Source of the DNA: SB15 sp964639245
Lineage (GTDB): Bacteria; Chloroflexota; Anaerolineae; Aggregatilineales; J027
Direction: 5' to 3'
Assembly: GCA_964639245.1 (NCBI GenBank)
Contig: CAZXCU010000025.1
Location: forward strand, 1 to 53,578
DNA length: 53,578 bases
The notes below the pieces were generated by a model. That model did not search any database. It was given only the letters and a program-made list of their open reading frames with translations, and was not told where the DNA came from. Shown here piece after piece: positions 26,474-34,558 of the stretch (positions within the stretch are counted from its first letter, which is position 1; each line of letters starts with the position of its first letter). The translations under genes and the position numbers were made by a program.

Positions 26474-26619
26474 ACTCACCTTACGCAGAATCGCGTTTTG
26501 GGGACATTTTTTGACCTCGCCCTGCCTTCGGCTTCCCTCCCCCAATGCTTTGGGGACAAACAGGGCAGCTTGCTGACGGGATTGAGGGTGGGGATTTTCC
26601 CGCATTGCGTAAGGTGAGT
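26474..26619. mobile_element. 146-base MITE-like element with 5-base target duplication
   Basis: Perfect 14-base terminal inverted repeats, ACTCACCTTACGCA at 26474-26487 and its complement at 26606-26619, enclose 118 bases without a gene. The element is flanked on both sides by GAATA (26469-26473 and 26620-26624), as expected of a target-site duplication. Confidence 0.82.
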
Positions 26620-26629
26620 GAATAATCTG

Positions 26630-26763
26630 ATGGACAAATCAATTAAAAACCAAACGATTGCGGACAGCATGGATGCTGTCCCTACAAGAAATGCACCCGT
26701 AGGGACGGGATATATCCCGTCCGCTAAAGTTGGATTCATTTAAGGTCTAATTGCCTTGTCCAT
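26630..26763. mobile_element. 134-base MITE-like element related to the IS630 ends
   Basis: Terminal repeats ATGGACAAATCAATTA (26630-26645) and the complement of ATGGACAAGGCAATTA (26748-26763) match at 14 of 16 bases. They resemble the ends of the IS630-type element at 27958 (ATGGATAAAACAATTA). Inside are two hairpins, GGACAGCATGGATGCTGTCC and GGACGGGATATATCCCGTCC, forming a symmetric pair at 26660-26724. Confidence 0.72.
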
Positions 26764-26845
26764 GAATTCACGCAAACTTTAATGAAAAATAAAAACTTAT
26801 TAAAATTCCAATCTAATTCAAATACTCCCCCGTTATTAAGGCTGA

Positions 26846-26861
26846 GAGTAAGCGCTTACTC
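26846..26861. promoter_or_regulatory. Perfect 16-base palindrome, LacI-type operator candidate
   Basis: GAGTAAGCGCTTACTC is fully self-complementary and contains GTAAGCGCTTAC, the centre of many LacI/GalR-family operators. It lies 38 bases before the ferritin-like start codon. No LacI-family regulator is encoded in the window. Confidence 0.55.
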
Positions 26862-26899
26862 CTCGACACAAGCAAATAGACAAGTTGAGGAGAATCATC

Positions 26900-27661
26900 A
26901 TGGCACTTTCACGACGTAGTTTTGTTAAAGGCATTGGCGCGGCGGCGGGAGTCGCGGCGTTGAGCCAATCCAAAACCCTCTTTGGCATCAAAATGGCGTG
27001 GGCGCAGGACGCGGTGGCGGACGATGATGTTCAGACCGTCATCAACGTGGCGGCGACGGCTGAATTGTTTGCCACCACCCACTATCTCGCGGCGATTAAC
27101 AACGCGGAAGCACTCGGCTTGGACGACATCGAACTCGCTTACATGAAAGCCGGTTTCTTGGCGGAACAAGACCACTTTGAACTCCTGACCTCACTCGGCG
27201 CTGCTCCGTTGGTTAGCGAATTCTATGTGCCAGAAACCCTGTTCAGTGACCGTGGGCTGTTCGCCGCCACCACCGAAGTTGCCGAAACTGCCTTCATCGC
27301 GGCTTACCTCGCGGCTGTCCGTATTTTCTCCAATGCAGGCGCGACTCCTTTTGCCGTCACCGCCGCCCAGATTGCGGGTGTGGAATCCGAACATCGGGCA
27401 TTTGTCCGCCGTATCGGGTTGAAACTGGCAACCAACCTGAGCTACCAAGCCTATTTGATTAACAACGTGTCCGACGCAGCCCCCGTCCTGCAACCCTTCT
27501 TGGATGGTCAAGCTGAAGGCTTTGTTGGCCCGGTTGCCCCCCCCACCGCCGATGACATCGCCGCCATTCGCGCTGAATCGGAACAATTGGGTTTTGATAA
27601 TATGGTGACCTTGGGCGGCGACCCCATCATGGCGCAACCCTTCGCCGCCATGGAAATGTAA
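26900..27661 (+). CDS. Tat-exported ferritin-like domain protein
   Basis: The ATG at 26900 follows GAGGAG and begins a twin-arginine signal (LSRRSFVKGIGAAAGVAAL), so the 253-residue protein is probably exported folded. The mature part carries ferritin-like helices with acidic residues spaced as in diiron bundles: ATAELFATTHYLAAI, YMKAGFLAEQDHFELL and AQIAGVESEHRAFVRRIG. It resembles the ferritin-like proteins often placed next to extracytoplasmic stress or carotenoid genes. Iron binding or an oxidase role is inferred. It is preceded by the 16-base palindrome at 26846-26861 and followed by repeat sequence. Confidence 0.82.
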   Translation: MALSRRSFVKGIGAAAGVAALSQSKTLFGIKMAWAQDAVADDDVQTVINVAATAELFATTHYLAAINNAEALGLDDIELAYMKAGFLAEQDHFELLTSLGAAPLVSEFYVPETLFSDRGLFAATTEVAETAFIAAYLAAVRIFSNAGATPFAVTAAQIAGVESEHRAFVRRIGLKLATNLSYQAYLINNVSDAAPVLQPFLDGQAEGFVGPVAPPTADDIAAIRAESEQLGFDNMVTLGGDPIMAQPFAAMEM

Positions 27662-27847
27662 AAATTCGTATCTTTTGCAAACGGGTAATGCTGGTCGTGA
27701 GGCCAGTGTTGCCTTTCATTGCCCCCCATCGGCCAACTTATGCAGCCATTCAGTATTTATCCGTGCTTTAGCGCGGTGTGGCTTCTAAGCTCATGAAAAA
27801 CAATTTACTGGTAGACACTGACTGCTTTGTCCGGTAAATTCTTGCGA

Positions 27848-27933
27848 GGGTAGGTTTTAGCACCTACCCCTACGAAATTTCATCCGATAAGTAGGGGCAG
27901 GTTCTTAGGATATGAAATATCCGTAACCTGCCC
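27848..27933. repeat. Paired palindromic repeat next to the IS630 element
   Basis: Two hairpins in tandem: GGGTAGGT / ACCTACCC (27848-27869) and GGGCAGGTT / AACCTGCCC (27895-27933). CCCCTAC and GTAGGGG in between add an inverted pair. No gene is seen in 27662-27957. Confidence 0.6.
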
Positions 27934-27970
27934 TTGCAGAAAATTTTGTCCGTACTTATGGATAAAACAA

Positions 27971-28523
27971 TTAAGTTGCTAACAAAGTTGGTGGAACGTA
28001 CTTGTCAAGCCAGTTAAGGTGGAAATCCGTGGATTCCAAGTAATGATGAAAGGTGTGTACAAGGTTAGGAAAGTGGTGAAAGGTATGATTGTGACTGATG
28101 GCATGACGTGCCAGTGACCAGACATGCTCTTGGGGATTGAGTTGGGGCGACCCCGGAGGAAAGTGCAAGGTGTGAAGGTGGGGATGGGCGACCAGATAAT
28201 CGTGTAGGGCTTGTCCCTGATGCCATTTGGCGCGATCCCAAAGGATAAAAAGCGCTTGTTGCGGGTAGATACTTTGCAAATGGTCAAGAAAATGGCAGGT
28301 GATTTCGCTTGCCTGCGTTCGGGACAGGCAGGGCGACTTCCTGTCCCGAACGCAGGTTCAAGGCTCCATAGAAATGCACGTGGTCACGTTGGGTTGCTAC
28401 CCGCAGGGTTGGGGTTTGTCCGCACGGTGACCAGACACGGGTAGTTGTGGCCTGAAAATACAGGCTCATTTGGTCGAGTGCCAGCAGGACTCCATCGGGA
28501 TAATCTTGCATAAAGTCGGTCAC
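27971..28523 (-). pseudogene. IS630 transposase, DDE part (orfB), frameshifted
   Basis: The first DDE aspartate lies in VLLALDQMSLYFQ, the second in ALFILWDRAKWHQ and the glutamate in SPQLNPQEHVWS, as in IS630 transposases. The frame from 28523 ends at 28284 after LRSGQEVALPVP. The remaining sequence continues in another frame as EITCHFLDHLQSIYPQQ to the stop at 27971, so one extra base near 28305 breaks the gene. A 17-base perfect inverted repeat (28312-28328 and 28340-28356) sits exactly at the break. The element is therefore probably inactive by itself. Confidence 0.8.
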
Positions 28524-29056
28524 TTTTTTTCTAAATCGGCTTCAAATTCAGCCAGTTGCAGCGCACTTGGACGAGAGCGATACACCCGTTCCGCCTTTTG
28601 ATAACTGAACCCGCAGAGGTGCAGCAAATTCCGGTAGGAAGTCTCACTCTGGTAAGTCACTCCGAACCACTGCTCAACCACAATTTGGAGGTCGCTCACT
28701 GTCCAAAATTCCCCCTGCTCCACCCGGATTTCTGGGGAAATAATCTCATGGGGCTTATACTCAGACAGCCTCTGGGCGAGTTGATGCCGTTGTTCATCCG
28801 TCAGCTTATTCGCATTGCCCCTTGCCCAGTCAATTGCTAAGCCTGCCAAGCCTGCGCGTTTATATAATATTGACCACTGACGCGGACTGGCGGCTCCACA
28901 ACCGACGAAGCGCTGGATACTGTCCACTGGCTCGCCCATCCCGTATAAGCGCACTGCCTGCAACCGTTTGAGTTCATACACATTCCGCGTTTTTGCTTCC
29001 GCTTCTCGAAAAGCGCTTATTTCCTCTGTCCTGAGTTGGAATTCTCTTGGTCTCAT
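28520..29056 (-). CDS. IS630 transposase N-terminal part (orfA, helix-turn-helix)
   Basis: A 178-residue protein with the helix-turn-helix region typical of IS630 orfA (YELKRLQAVRLYGMG, CGAASPRQWSILYKRAG) and a tail that should lead into the DDE domain. It ends at TGA in GAAAAAAAGTGACC. A -1 slip on the A7 run would join it in frame to orfB (VTDFMQDYP). Both programmed frameshifting and a one-base deletion explain this. Confidence 0.78.
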   Translation of the reverse strand: MRPREFQLRTEEISAFREAEAKTRNVYELKRLQAVRLYGMGEPVDSIQRFVGCGAASPRQWSILYKRAGLAGLAIDWARGNANKLTDEQRHQLAQRLSEYKPHEIISPEIRVEQGEFWTVSDLQIVVEQWFGVTYQSETSYRNLLHLCGFSYQKAERVYRSRPSALQLAEFEADLEKK

Positions 29057-29240
29057 ACCCTCAGTTTATTACTTCACTACACAATTTAGTAGCCTTTATT
29101 TTGATTTATCCATTATTTACCCGATGCAGCACTAAAAAAGGACAAATGTATGGAAATGAAGGGGTCGATTTTCACATTTACAAGCCTGATAGCTTTTGTT
29201 AAACTTATCACAAACTCACAAAGAGAAAATTGTACCCTGC

Positions 29241-29879
29241 ATGAAAAATATCATCCTGACGTTCATTGCTGGCCTATTGCCGCTTGGCTTGGCAGTGGTG
29301 CTGCTCACCTATGTTGCCCGCAACAATGATGAGGATGCCAAAGAAAAAAACACGCCCACTGTTGAATCGCCCCTGAATGCCTCCGTCATCGAACCACCGC
29401 TTGAAATTCCTGATTTTACGATGGAGTCCACGACGGGGACGACGTATGTGCATCAGGAACACAACGGCAAATTCCGCCTGATGTATTTTGGGTATCTGGC
29501 CTGCCCCGATTTTTGCCCGACAACGCTGGCAAAACTCAAACAGGTGTATGAAGCGCTCAATTTCCCCAATGATGCGGTGGAAATTATTTTTGTCAGCGTT
29601 GACCCCGAACGGGATACGATAGACCGCCTCACAACTTATGTGAATGCCTTTCATCCCGATTTTGTAGGTCTGCGAACCTCCCCAGAAGCGCTGCCCGCCA
29701 TTTTGCAGCCGTTTGGCGTAACCGCCATCAAAAACACGGTGGACTCGGCGTTAGGCTATGTCATGGAGCATACCACCGCCGTTTATTTACTGGATGAAAA
29801 CGGGGATGTCATGGGACGCTATGCCCACGATGCCCCCAAAGAAAATATCATTCACGATTTAGAATTGTTAATCCAATGA
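29241..29879 (+). CDS. Sco1/SenC-family copper chaperone
   Basis: The 212-residue protein has one N-terminal membrane anchor (MKNIILTFIAGLLPLGLAVVLL) and a thioredoxin-like domain outside it. The Sco copper motif CPDFC is at residues 88-92 and the third ligand, H177, is in GYVMEHTTAVYLLD. Sco proteins load copper into the CuA site of cytochrome c oxidase or keep its cysteines reduced. The ATG at 29241 starts the anchor; the frame open from 29196 is not needed. The next gene overlaps or closely follows, and it encodes tandem copper-binding domains, so the pair is a copper-delivery unit. No oxidase subunit is in the window. Confidence 0.92.
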   Translation: MKNIILTFIAGLLPLGLAVVLLTYVARNNDEDAKEKNTPTVESPLNASVIEPPLEIPDFTMESTTGTTYVHQEHNGKFRLMYFGYLACPDFCPTTLAKLKQVYEALNFPNDAVEIIFVSVDPERDTIDRLTTYVNAFHPDFVGLRTSPEALPAILQPFGVTAIKNTVDSALGYVMEHTTAVYLLDENGDVMGRYAHDAPKENIIHDLELLIQ

Positions 29880-29893
29880 AAGGCAAATTTCAC

Positions 29894-30877
29894 ATGCGTA
29901 AGTTAGTGTTCGTGGGACTGTTGATTCTGAGCCTGCTTCCGTTCGGTGCAGCTTCGGCACAGGAAGGGGAATGTGAGGCGATTGCGTTCGCACACGGCTG
30001 GGCGCAACCCGCTTTGCAAGTCACCGGGACAGGCACAGTCTATGGCATCATCGCCAATTTAGGCACAGAAGACGACACGCTCCTGTCTGTGTCCACCGAT
30101 GCAGCAGAAAGTGTTGAATTCCATGTCAGCAACATGGAAGGGGAGATGGAAGCCTTGCATCCGGTGGTTGGGATTGCCTTGCCCGCAGGTTCTGCCGTTG
30201 AATTTTGGCCGGAAGGATTGCACATGATGCTGGTCAATCTGGCACAAGATCTGGTTGATGGCGAGAGGGTTGAACTGACCCTCAGCTTTGAAAAAGCCGG
30301 CGCACTGACCGTTCCCGTGATGATTCACGAGGATATGGCGATGGGTATGGGCGACATGGGCGGGATGGAAGCCACCATGGAAGCAATGGACTCCATGAGC
30401 GCTACCGAAGAAGCCGGACACATGCACGGCGGTGACGACATGCACATGGACATGGGCATCAAAACCTATCCCTTTACCCTCTTGGGGGAATGCGAAGGCG
30501 TGAAAGTCGTGTCTGTGTGGGGACGGCCTTCTGTCACCACCACCGGCGCGGCCTATGGCTACGTTTTCAACCTGACTGAAGAAGACGAAACGCTCTTGGG
30601 GGGCAGCACCGCCGCCGCAGAAGTCGTAGAAATTCACAACATGGTCATGGAAAATGATGTCATGGTCATGACCCCGCTTGCCGAGGGACTGACCATTCCG
30701 GCAGGCAACATGGCACAACTCAAACCGGGCGGGTTGCACGTCATGATGATTAACCTCACCCAGACTCTTGAGGTGGGTAACACGATTGAAGTCACCCTCA
30801 ATTTTGAAAAAGCGGGTGAAATCACCCTCACCGTTCCGATTCAAGAACCCCCGGCGATGATGAATATGGGCCACTAA
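29894..30877 (+). CDS. Tandem PCuAC copper chaperone with Met/His-rich linker
   Basis: The 327-residue protein has a signal peptide (MRKLVFVGLLILSLLPFGAASAQ) and two PCuAC domains, about 27-146 and 185-325. Each shows the H...M...H-x-M copper set: EFHVSNMEGEM ... GLHMMLVNL, and EIHNMVMEND ... GLHVMMINL. The linker (147-188) is very rich in Met, His and Asp (MAMGMGDMGGM, HMHGGDDMHMDM) and should bind extra copper. PCuAC proteins pass Cu(I) to cytochrome oxidase together with Sco. GAAAGG lies before the ATG at 29894; an ATG at 29876 overlaps the Sco stop as ATGA and is an alternative start. Confidence 0.92.
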   Translation: MRKLVFVGLLILSLLPFGAASAQEGECEAIAFAHGWAQPALQVTGTGTVYGIIANLGTEDDTLLSVSTDAAESVEFHVSNMEGEMEALHPVVGIALPAGSAVEFWPEGLHMMLVNLAQDLVDGERVELTLSFEKAGALTVPVMIHEDMAMGMGDMGGMEATMEAMDSMSATEEAGHMHGGDDMHMDMGIKTYPFTLLGECEGVKVVSVWGRPSVTTTGAAYGYVFNLTEEDETLLGGSTAAAEVVEIHNMVMENDVMVMTPLAEGLTIPAGNMAQLKPGGLHVMMINLTQTLEVGNTIEVTLNFEKAGEITLTVPIQEPPAMMNMGH

Positions 30878-30896
30878 GCCTTTTCAATAACCACCC

Positions 30897-30920
30897 CCCT
30901 CCTCAATCTATTGGGGAGGG
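30897..30920 (+). terminator. Hairpin after the PCuAC gene
   Basis: CCCTCCTCAAT and ATTGGGGAGGG form an 11-pair stem (one T-G pair) around CT, 20 bases past the PCuAC stop. It is followed by TTCAAATAG, not a good T-run, so it may only reduce readthrough into the next gene. Confidence 0.45.
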
Positions 30921-30937
30921 TTCAAATAGTAGGAGAC

Positions 30938-31780
30938 ATGATGCGCCGACTTTTACGGGGATTACTTTTACTCGTACTCTTCCTCACTGCCTGTAACAGC
31001 CGTCAGGACAAACAATCGGCGCTCGTCCCCGCCACCGGATTCGCCCTGACTACCACGAATGCCATTGTCAATTTGCAAGAAACACGGGTTGTCCTGATTG
31101 TCCTCAAGGAAACCGCCCCGACGGACGACATTGACTCGCTGCATGTCCGCGCTAAAAATCCGCAGCAAGAAGTTGTCTGGCAGGGCGAAGCCACCCTCTA
31201 CACCGATTATGCCGTGCCATACTGGGTGGTTTACCCAGAATTTGACACCGTGGGGACATGGATTCTGGAAAGCACCCTCACCACCCGCGATGGCAAAAAT
31301 GCAATCTTAAATTTATTTGTCACCGTACAGAGCAGCGCCAACAGCATCATCGCCGGAATGCCCGCGCCCCAATCGGAGACATTGACCAGCGCAACCCGCC
31401 CCTTGATGCAGCTCACCACCGACATTACCCCCGATGAACGTCTCTACCAGCAAACCATCGCCCAAGCCGTGACGGGTGGCAAACCGAGTCTGGTGATTTT
31501 TGCCTCCCCGGGGTTGTGCAGCAATGCGCTGTGTACGCCTGTACTGGACTCTGCCATCAAACCCCTTGCCGAAAAATACGGCGATAAAATCACCTTCGTC
31601 CATGTCGAGATTTACGACCTGCTGACCTCCGAATTTATCCCCGCAATGGCGGAATGGGGGTTATTCAGCGAACCATGGACGTATCTCATTGACGCGGAGG
31701 GCATCGTCACCGCCCGCTATTTCGGCGCGGTGTCTGTCCGGGAACTTTCTCCCGTTCTCGATTCGCTCCTCAATTCATAA
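30938..31780 (+). CDS. Thioredoxin-like lipoprotein of the copper cluster
   Basis: The start at 30938 (TAGGAG seven bases before) gives a lipoprotein signal, LLLLVLFLTAC, with the lipidated cysteine at about residue 19. Residues 30-130 look like a beta-sandwich domain (TWILESTLTTRDGKNAILNL). The last 110 residues are thioredoxin-like: SLVIFASPGLCSNALCTPV, VEIYDLL and PWTYLIDAEGIVTARYFG. The cysteine spacing is C-x4-C, not the usual CxxC. Placement after Sco and PCuAC suggests a role in thiol or copper handling outside the membrane. The family name is not certain. Confidence 0.72.
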   Translation: MMRRLLRGLLLLVLFLTACNSRQDKQSALVPATGFALTTTNAIVNLQETRVVLIVLKETAPTDDIDSLHVRAKNPQQEVVWQGEATLYTDYAVPYWVVYPEFDTVGTWILESTLTTRDGKNAILNLFVTVQSSANSIIAGMPAPQSETLTSATRPLMQLTTDITPDERLYQQTIAQAVTGGKPSLVIFASPGLCSNALCTPVLDSAIKPLAEKYGDKITFVHVEIYDLLTSEFIPAMAEWGLFSEPWTYLIDAEGIVTARYFGAVSVRELSPVLDSLLNS

Positions 31781-31818
31781 TTTCTACACAGGGCGGGGGT
31801 ATAATCAAACTTAGAGGA

Positions 31819-32826
31819 ATGCCCATGCGCCTGTTATTTCAATTTTTGTTGGCTGTTTTCGCTCTCTTTTTACTGGGCAGCACCCTCTCGCTGATGATTG
31901 CCCGTCAGCAACCCTCTGTGTCTGCCTCGTGGATTGCGTTTGCCTCGAACCCCGAAGGCCAATATCACATTTACATGATGCGAACAGACGGTACCCATAT
32001 CGAGTCTGTCACCCAACATCCCGCCGATGACAATGCACCCGCATGGTCGCCCGATGGCAACTGGATTGCTTTTTCATCAAACCAGACCGGCAGCTTTGAT
32101 ATTTATCGCATTCAGCCGAACGGAGAAAATCGGCAGCGCATCACCCAAAATGCCAGTCAGGACATTCATCCGGCATGGTCGCCAGACAGCCAAACACTCT
32201 ATTTTTCGTCTAATCGGGATACCACCCCCGATATTTATAAAACCAACGTCGACAACCAAGACACCCCCGTCTTTCAGTCCGCTTTACAAGATCTCAAACC
32301 TGCCCTGTCTCCCGATGGGGAATGGCTGGCCTTTGTTTCGAGCATGGATGGCAATTTTGATATTTACACCCTGCGAACCAACGGAACAGACCTCAAAAAT
32401 CTGACCGACAATGAGGCATGGAACACCCACCCCGTCTGGACAAAAGATGGGCAGGGGCTGGTTTTTGCTTCTGACCAGACGGGCAACTTTGATATTTACA
32501 AAATGCGTGCCGATGGGTCAGACCTACAAAATTTGATGCCAGAACAAATGGAAAATCCCTTGAGCGGCACAAACAGTTGGGACAACTACCCCACGCTTTC
32601 GCCCGATGGTAAGTGGATCGCCTTTGCTTCGGACAGGGATGGGGATTTTGATATTTATAAAATGCGGCTGGATGGTTCAGCCGTCCAAGCGCTGACCCAC
32701 TCCCCCTTTGGCGAATCCTACCCCGCGTGGTCGCCGGCGGTTGATTTGCCATGGCGGGCAGAATTGGCATTGCTGGTCAGTCTTCTCTGTGGAGGTCTGC
32801 TCATTTTTACATGGCATAAAAATTGA
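31819..32826 (+). CDS. TolB-like PD40 beta-propeller protein
   Basis: The 335-residue protein has an N-terminal hydrophobic segment (LLFQFLLAVFALFLLGSTL) and a C-terminal one (LALLVSLLCGGLLIFTW). Between them are six PD40-type units with the repeating pattern PAWSPDGNWIAF.S...G.FDIY, as in TolB. It lies outside the membrane, anchored at both ends; the partner is unknown. A TATAAT at 31800-31805, without a good -35 box, may give it its own promoter, because it starts 38 bases after the previous stop. Confidence 0.85.
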   Translation: MPMRLLFQFLLAVFALFLLGSTLSLMIARQQPSVSASWIAFASNPEGQYHIYMMRTDGTHIESVTQHPADDNAPAWSPDGNWIAFSSNQTGSFDIYRIQPNGENRQRITQNASQDIHPAWSPDSQTLYFSSNRDTTPDIYKTNVDNQDTPVFQSALQDLKPALSPDGEWLAFVSSMDGNFDIYTLRTNGTDLKNLTDNEAWNTHPVWTKDGQGLVFASDQTGNFDIYKMRADGSDLQNLMPEQMENPLSGTNSWDNYPTLSPDGKWIAFASDRDGDFDIYKMRLDGSAVQALTHSPFGESYPAWSPAVDLPWRAELALLVSLLCGGLLIFTWHKN

Positions 32827-32827
32827 A

Positions 32828-32854
32828 GGGGCAAAAAAGAGAAATTTTCACCCC
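32828..32854. terminator. Weak bidirectional hairpin between convergent genes
   Basis: GGGGCAAAA (32828-32836) and TTTTCACCCC (32845-32854) pair with a bulged base. It lies between the PD40 gene and the esterase gene, which converge. Confidence 0.4.
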
Positions 32855-32863
32855 TCGATAAAG

Positions 32864-33643
32864 CTACCCCAACAAAAAGCGTAGGGCATCGGGCAAACGC
32901 CGCCGCCAATCGGCCTCGTTATGGTTGCCGTCTTTTTCCACCACATATTTGACATGAAAGCCGCGTTCCTGCAAACGCATTGCCACACGTGGCACAATCG
33001 GGATTTGCCCGGTGCGGCGGGACATTTCATTCGTTCCCACATCCAGATAAATTCTGCCGCTTAATACGGGCGCATGTTCCACCACCTGCATGATTTCGTG
33101 GGAGGCAATCCAGAAAGCCGGACTCATCGCCCCGACAAAGCCAAACACCTGTCGATATTTTAAATAGGCATACAGGCTAATGAGCGCTCCCATCGATGAC
33201 CCCATGATGCCCGTATGGTCACGATCGGGCAGGGTACGAAAATCGGCATCCACACGGCCTTTGACCGAATCCATCACAAATTGCAAATACAGATCCCCCC
33301 GCCCATGCCCGAAGCGCCGATTGTCATAGGGGTTATATTCATTCTGGCGTTTGGGTGTGTTGGGGATGCCCACCACAATGGCTTCCCGTCCTTCTTGGCT
33401 GAGGGCTTCCATCGTTTCATCCACCCCCCATTCGCCGGAAAAACTGGTCAGCGCATCAAACAAATTTTGCCCGTCGTGCATATAAATCACTGGATAACGG
33501 CGGCTGGTGGTGTGATACGAGGGCGGCAAATACACCAGAATATCCCGGTGGTTGCGTAACTCCGGGCTATAGACGTTATGTTGAATTCTTAGATTACCTG
33601 TCACCGTATGAAAATCGCGTTTAGCCACATAATCCTGCCACAT
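32864..33643 (-). CDS. Esterase-D/Fes-like alpha/beta hydrolase
   Basis: A 259-residue cytosolic alpha/beta hydrolase of the putative-esterase family (Fes, antigen-85 relatives). YPVIYMHDGQNLFD near residue 50 and the nucleophile serine in GIMGSSMGALISL are clear. The catalytic histidine is probably in KDGNHNEADW near the end. Substrates of this family range from siderophore esters to acyl glycans. No siderophore genes are nearby, so the substrate is open. Confidence 0.88.
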   Translation of the reverse strand: MWQDYVAKRDFHTVTGNLRIQHNVYSPELRNHRDILVYLPPSYHTTSRRYPVIYMHDGQNLFDALTSFSGEWGVDETMEALSQEGREAIVVGIPNTPKRQNEYNPYDNRRFGHGRGDLYLQFVMDSVKGRVDADFRTLPDRDHTGIMGSSMGALISLYAYLKYRQVFGFVGAMSPAFWIASHEIMQVVEHAPVLSGRIYLDVGTNEMSRRTGQIPIVPRVAMRLQERGFHVKYVVEKDGNHNEADWRRRLPDALRFLLG

Positions 33644-33730
33644 CTTTTGTCCCTCTCATTGTGCCGTCAAACGACATTTTTAATAAAAAGATTGGAAGAT
33701 TATTTTGCTAACGAAGAACGCTATTTTGTT

Positions 33731-34489
33731 TTACCAACTGCCCCCACTGCGGCTGCCGCGTCCCGAAGAACTGCTGCTGCGTGAACTGCTCCGGCTGTTT
33801 GAACGAGAACTCGAACGCCAACTGCTATTATAACTGTGACGCGGGCGATAGCTGCCCTCCGAATCGGTATTTTGAAAATATTCGGGAAAAGCCATCTGCA
33901 AATACAACATCACCCCAATGAAAATCACAATCCCGCACGTTACCAGACCGGGTGGCAGTCCCTCAGAGGACTCTGTTTCAAAGCTCGGTGTATAGGGTAC
34001 AAAACCTGCATTCGGGTTGGCAATGCCTTTTTCGATTTCGCGCAGGGTGCTGGCAAAGGCTTGTGAAAAATCACCCGCTCGCAGCCCCACATTCAAAGCA
34101 TTTTGACGAATATTTTCCAGTTTGTATGATGGCAATTCGTCCGCCCAATTGTCCCCCACCAGAATTTCACTATAGCGCGTGGTCGGATTCGAGGGATTCG
34201 TGGAGACGTAAATCGCCACCAGATTCGGGTCTTCGACGAATGTGCCACCCTCACGGGTGATGCCTTCTTCATCCAAACGCAGGTAAAAATCGGCGACCCC
34301 GCCTTCTTTGACAAAATACACCACTACCGTTGCCCCGCGTGCCAGCAGGGGTTGAGCCGCTTCTTTGATGGCATCGCGGTTGAGTTCGCCACCATCCCCG
34401 CTAATTACAATCGGCTGTTCTTCCTGCGCCAACACCCCCGTTGGAATCAACAACACAACCAGAAAGAGTAAAGCAAAAATGCGTTTCAT
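33731..34489 (-). CDS. TPM-domain membrane protein with Gly/Ser-rich tail
   Basis: A signal peptide (MKRIFALLFLVVLLIPTGVLAQ) leads to a TPM domain (about 25-150) of the YgcG/Psb32 type. A membrane helix follows near LVTCGIVIFIGVMLYLQMA. The tail is almost entirely Ser, Arg and Gly and ends SGGSW, as is common in this family. TPM proteins have been linked to phosphatase activity and membrane-protein repair. An ATG at 34510, after GAGGCGGGGG, is an alternative start. Confidence 0.85.
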   Translation of the reverse strand: MKRIFALLFLVVLLIPTGVLAQEEQPIVISGDGGELNRDAIKEAAQPLLARGATVVVYFVKEGGVADFYLRLDEEGITREGGTFVEDPNLVAIYVSTNPSNPTTRYSEILVGDNWADELPSYKLENIRQNALNVGLRAGDFSQAFASTLREIEKGIANPNAGFVPYTPSFETESSEGLPPGLVTCGIVIFIGVMLYLQMAFPEYFQNTDSEGSYRPRHSYNSSWRSSSRSNSRSSSRSSSSSGRGSRSGGSW

Positions 34490-34558
34490 GTTGACCATGC
34501 CTTTCATCATCCCCCGCCTCGTTCCAATCATGGGGCATCTCTTCAAATTCAGCAAACT

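Larger units (their letters stand above)
27958..29113 (-). mobile_element. IS630-family insertion sequence, decaying
   Basis: The element has 13-base imperfect terminal repeats, ATGGATAAAACAA (27958-27970) and the complement of ATGGATAAATCAA (29101-29113), with one mismatch. The transposase reading frame is broken into three segments. IS630 members duplicate TA; I cannot see a clean TA duplication, so the exact ends are uncertain by a base or two. Confidence 0.78.

Noticed and set aside
27979..28287. Second frame over the IS630 C-terminus starting MTICKVSTRNKR
   Set aside because: The DDE motifs (LFILWDRAKWHQ, LNPQEHVWS) are in the other frame, so this one is out of phase.
30059..30874. 271-codon minus-strand frame opposite the PCuAC gene
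   Set aside because: Its His/Gly/Phe-rich composition is the reverse reading of the Met/Asp codons of the copper chaperone.
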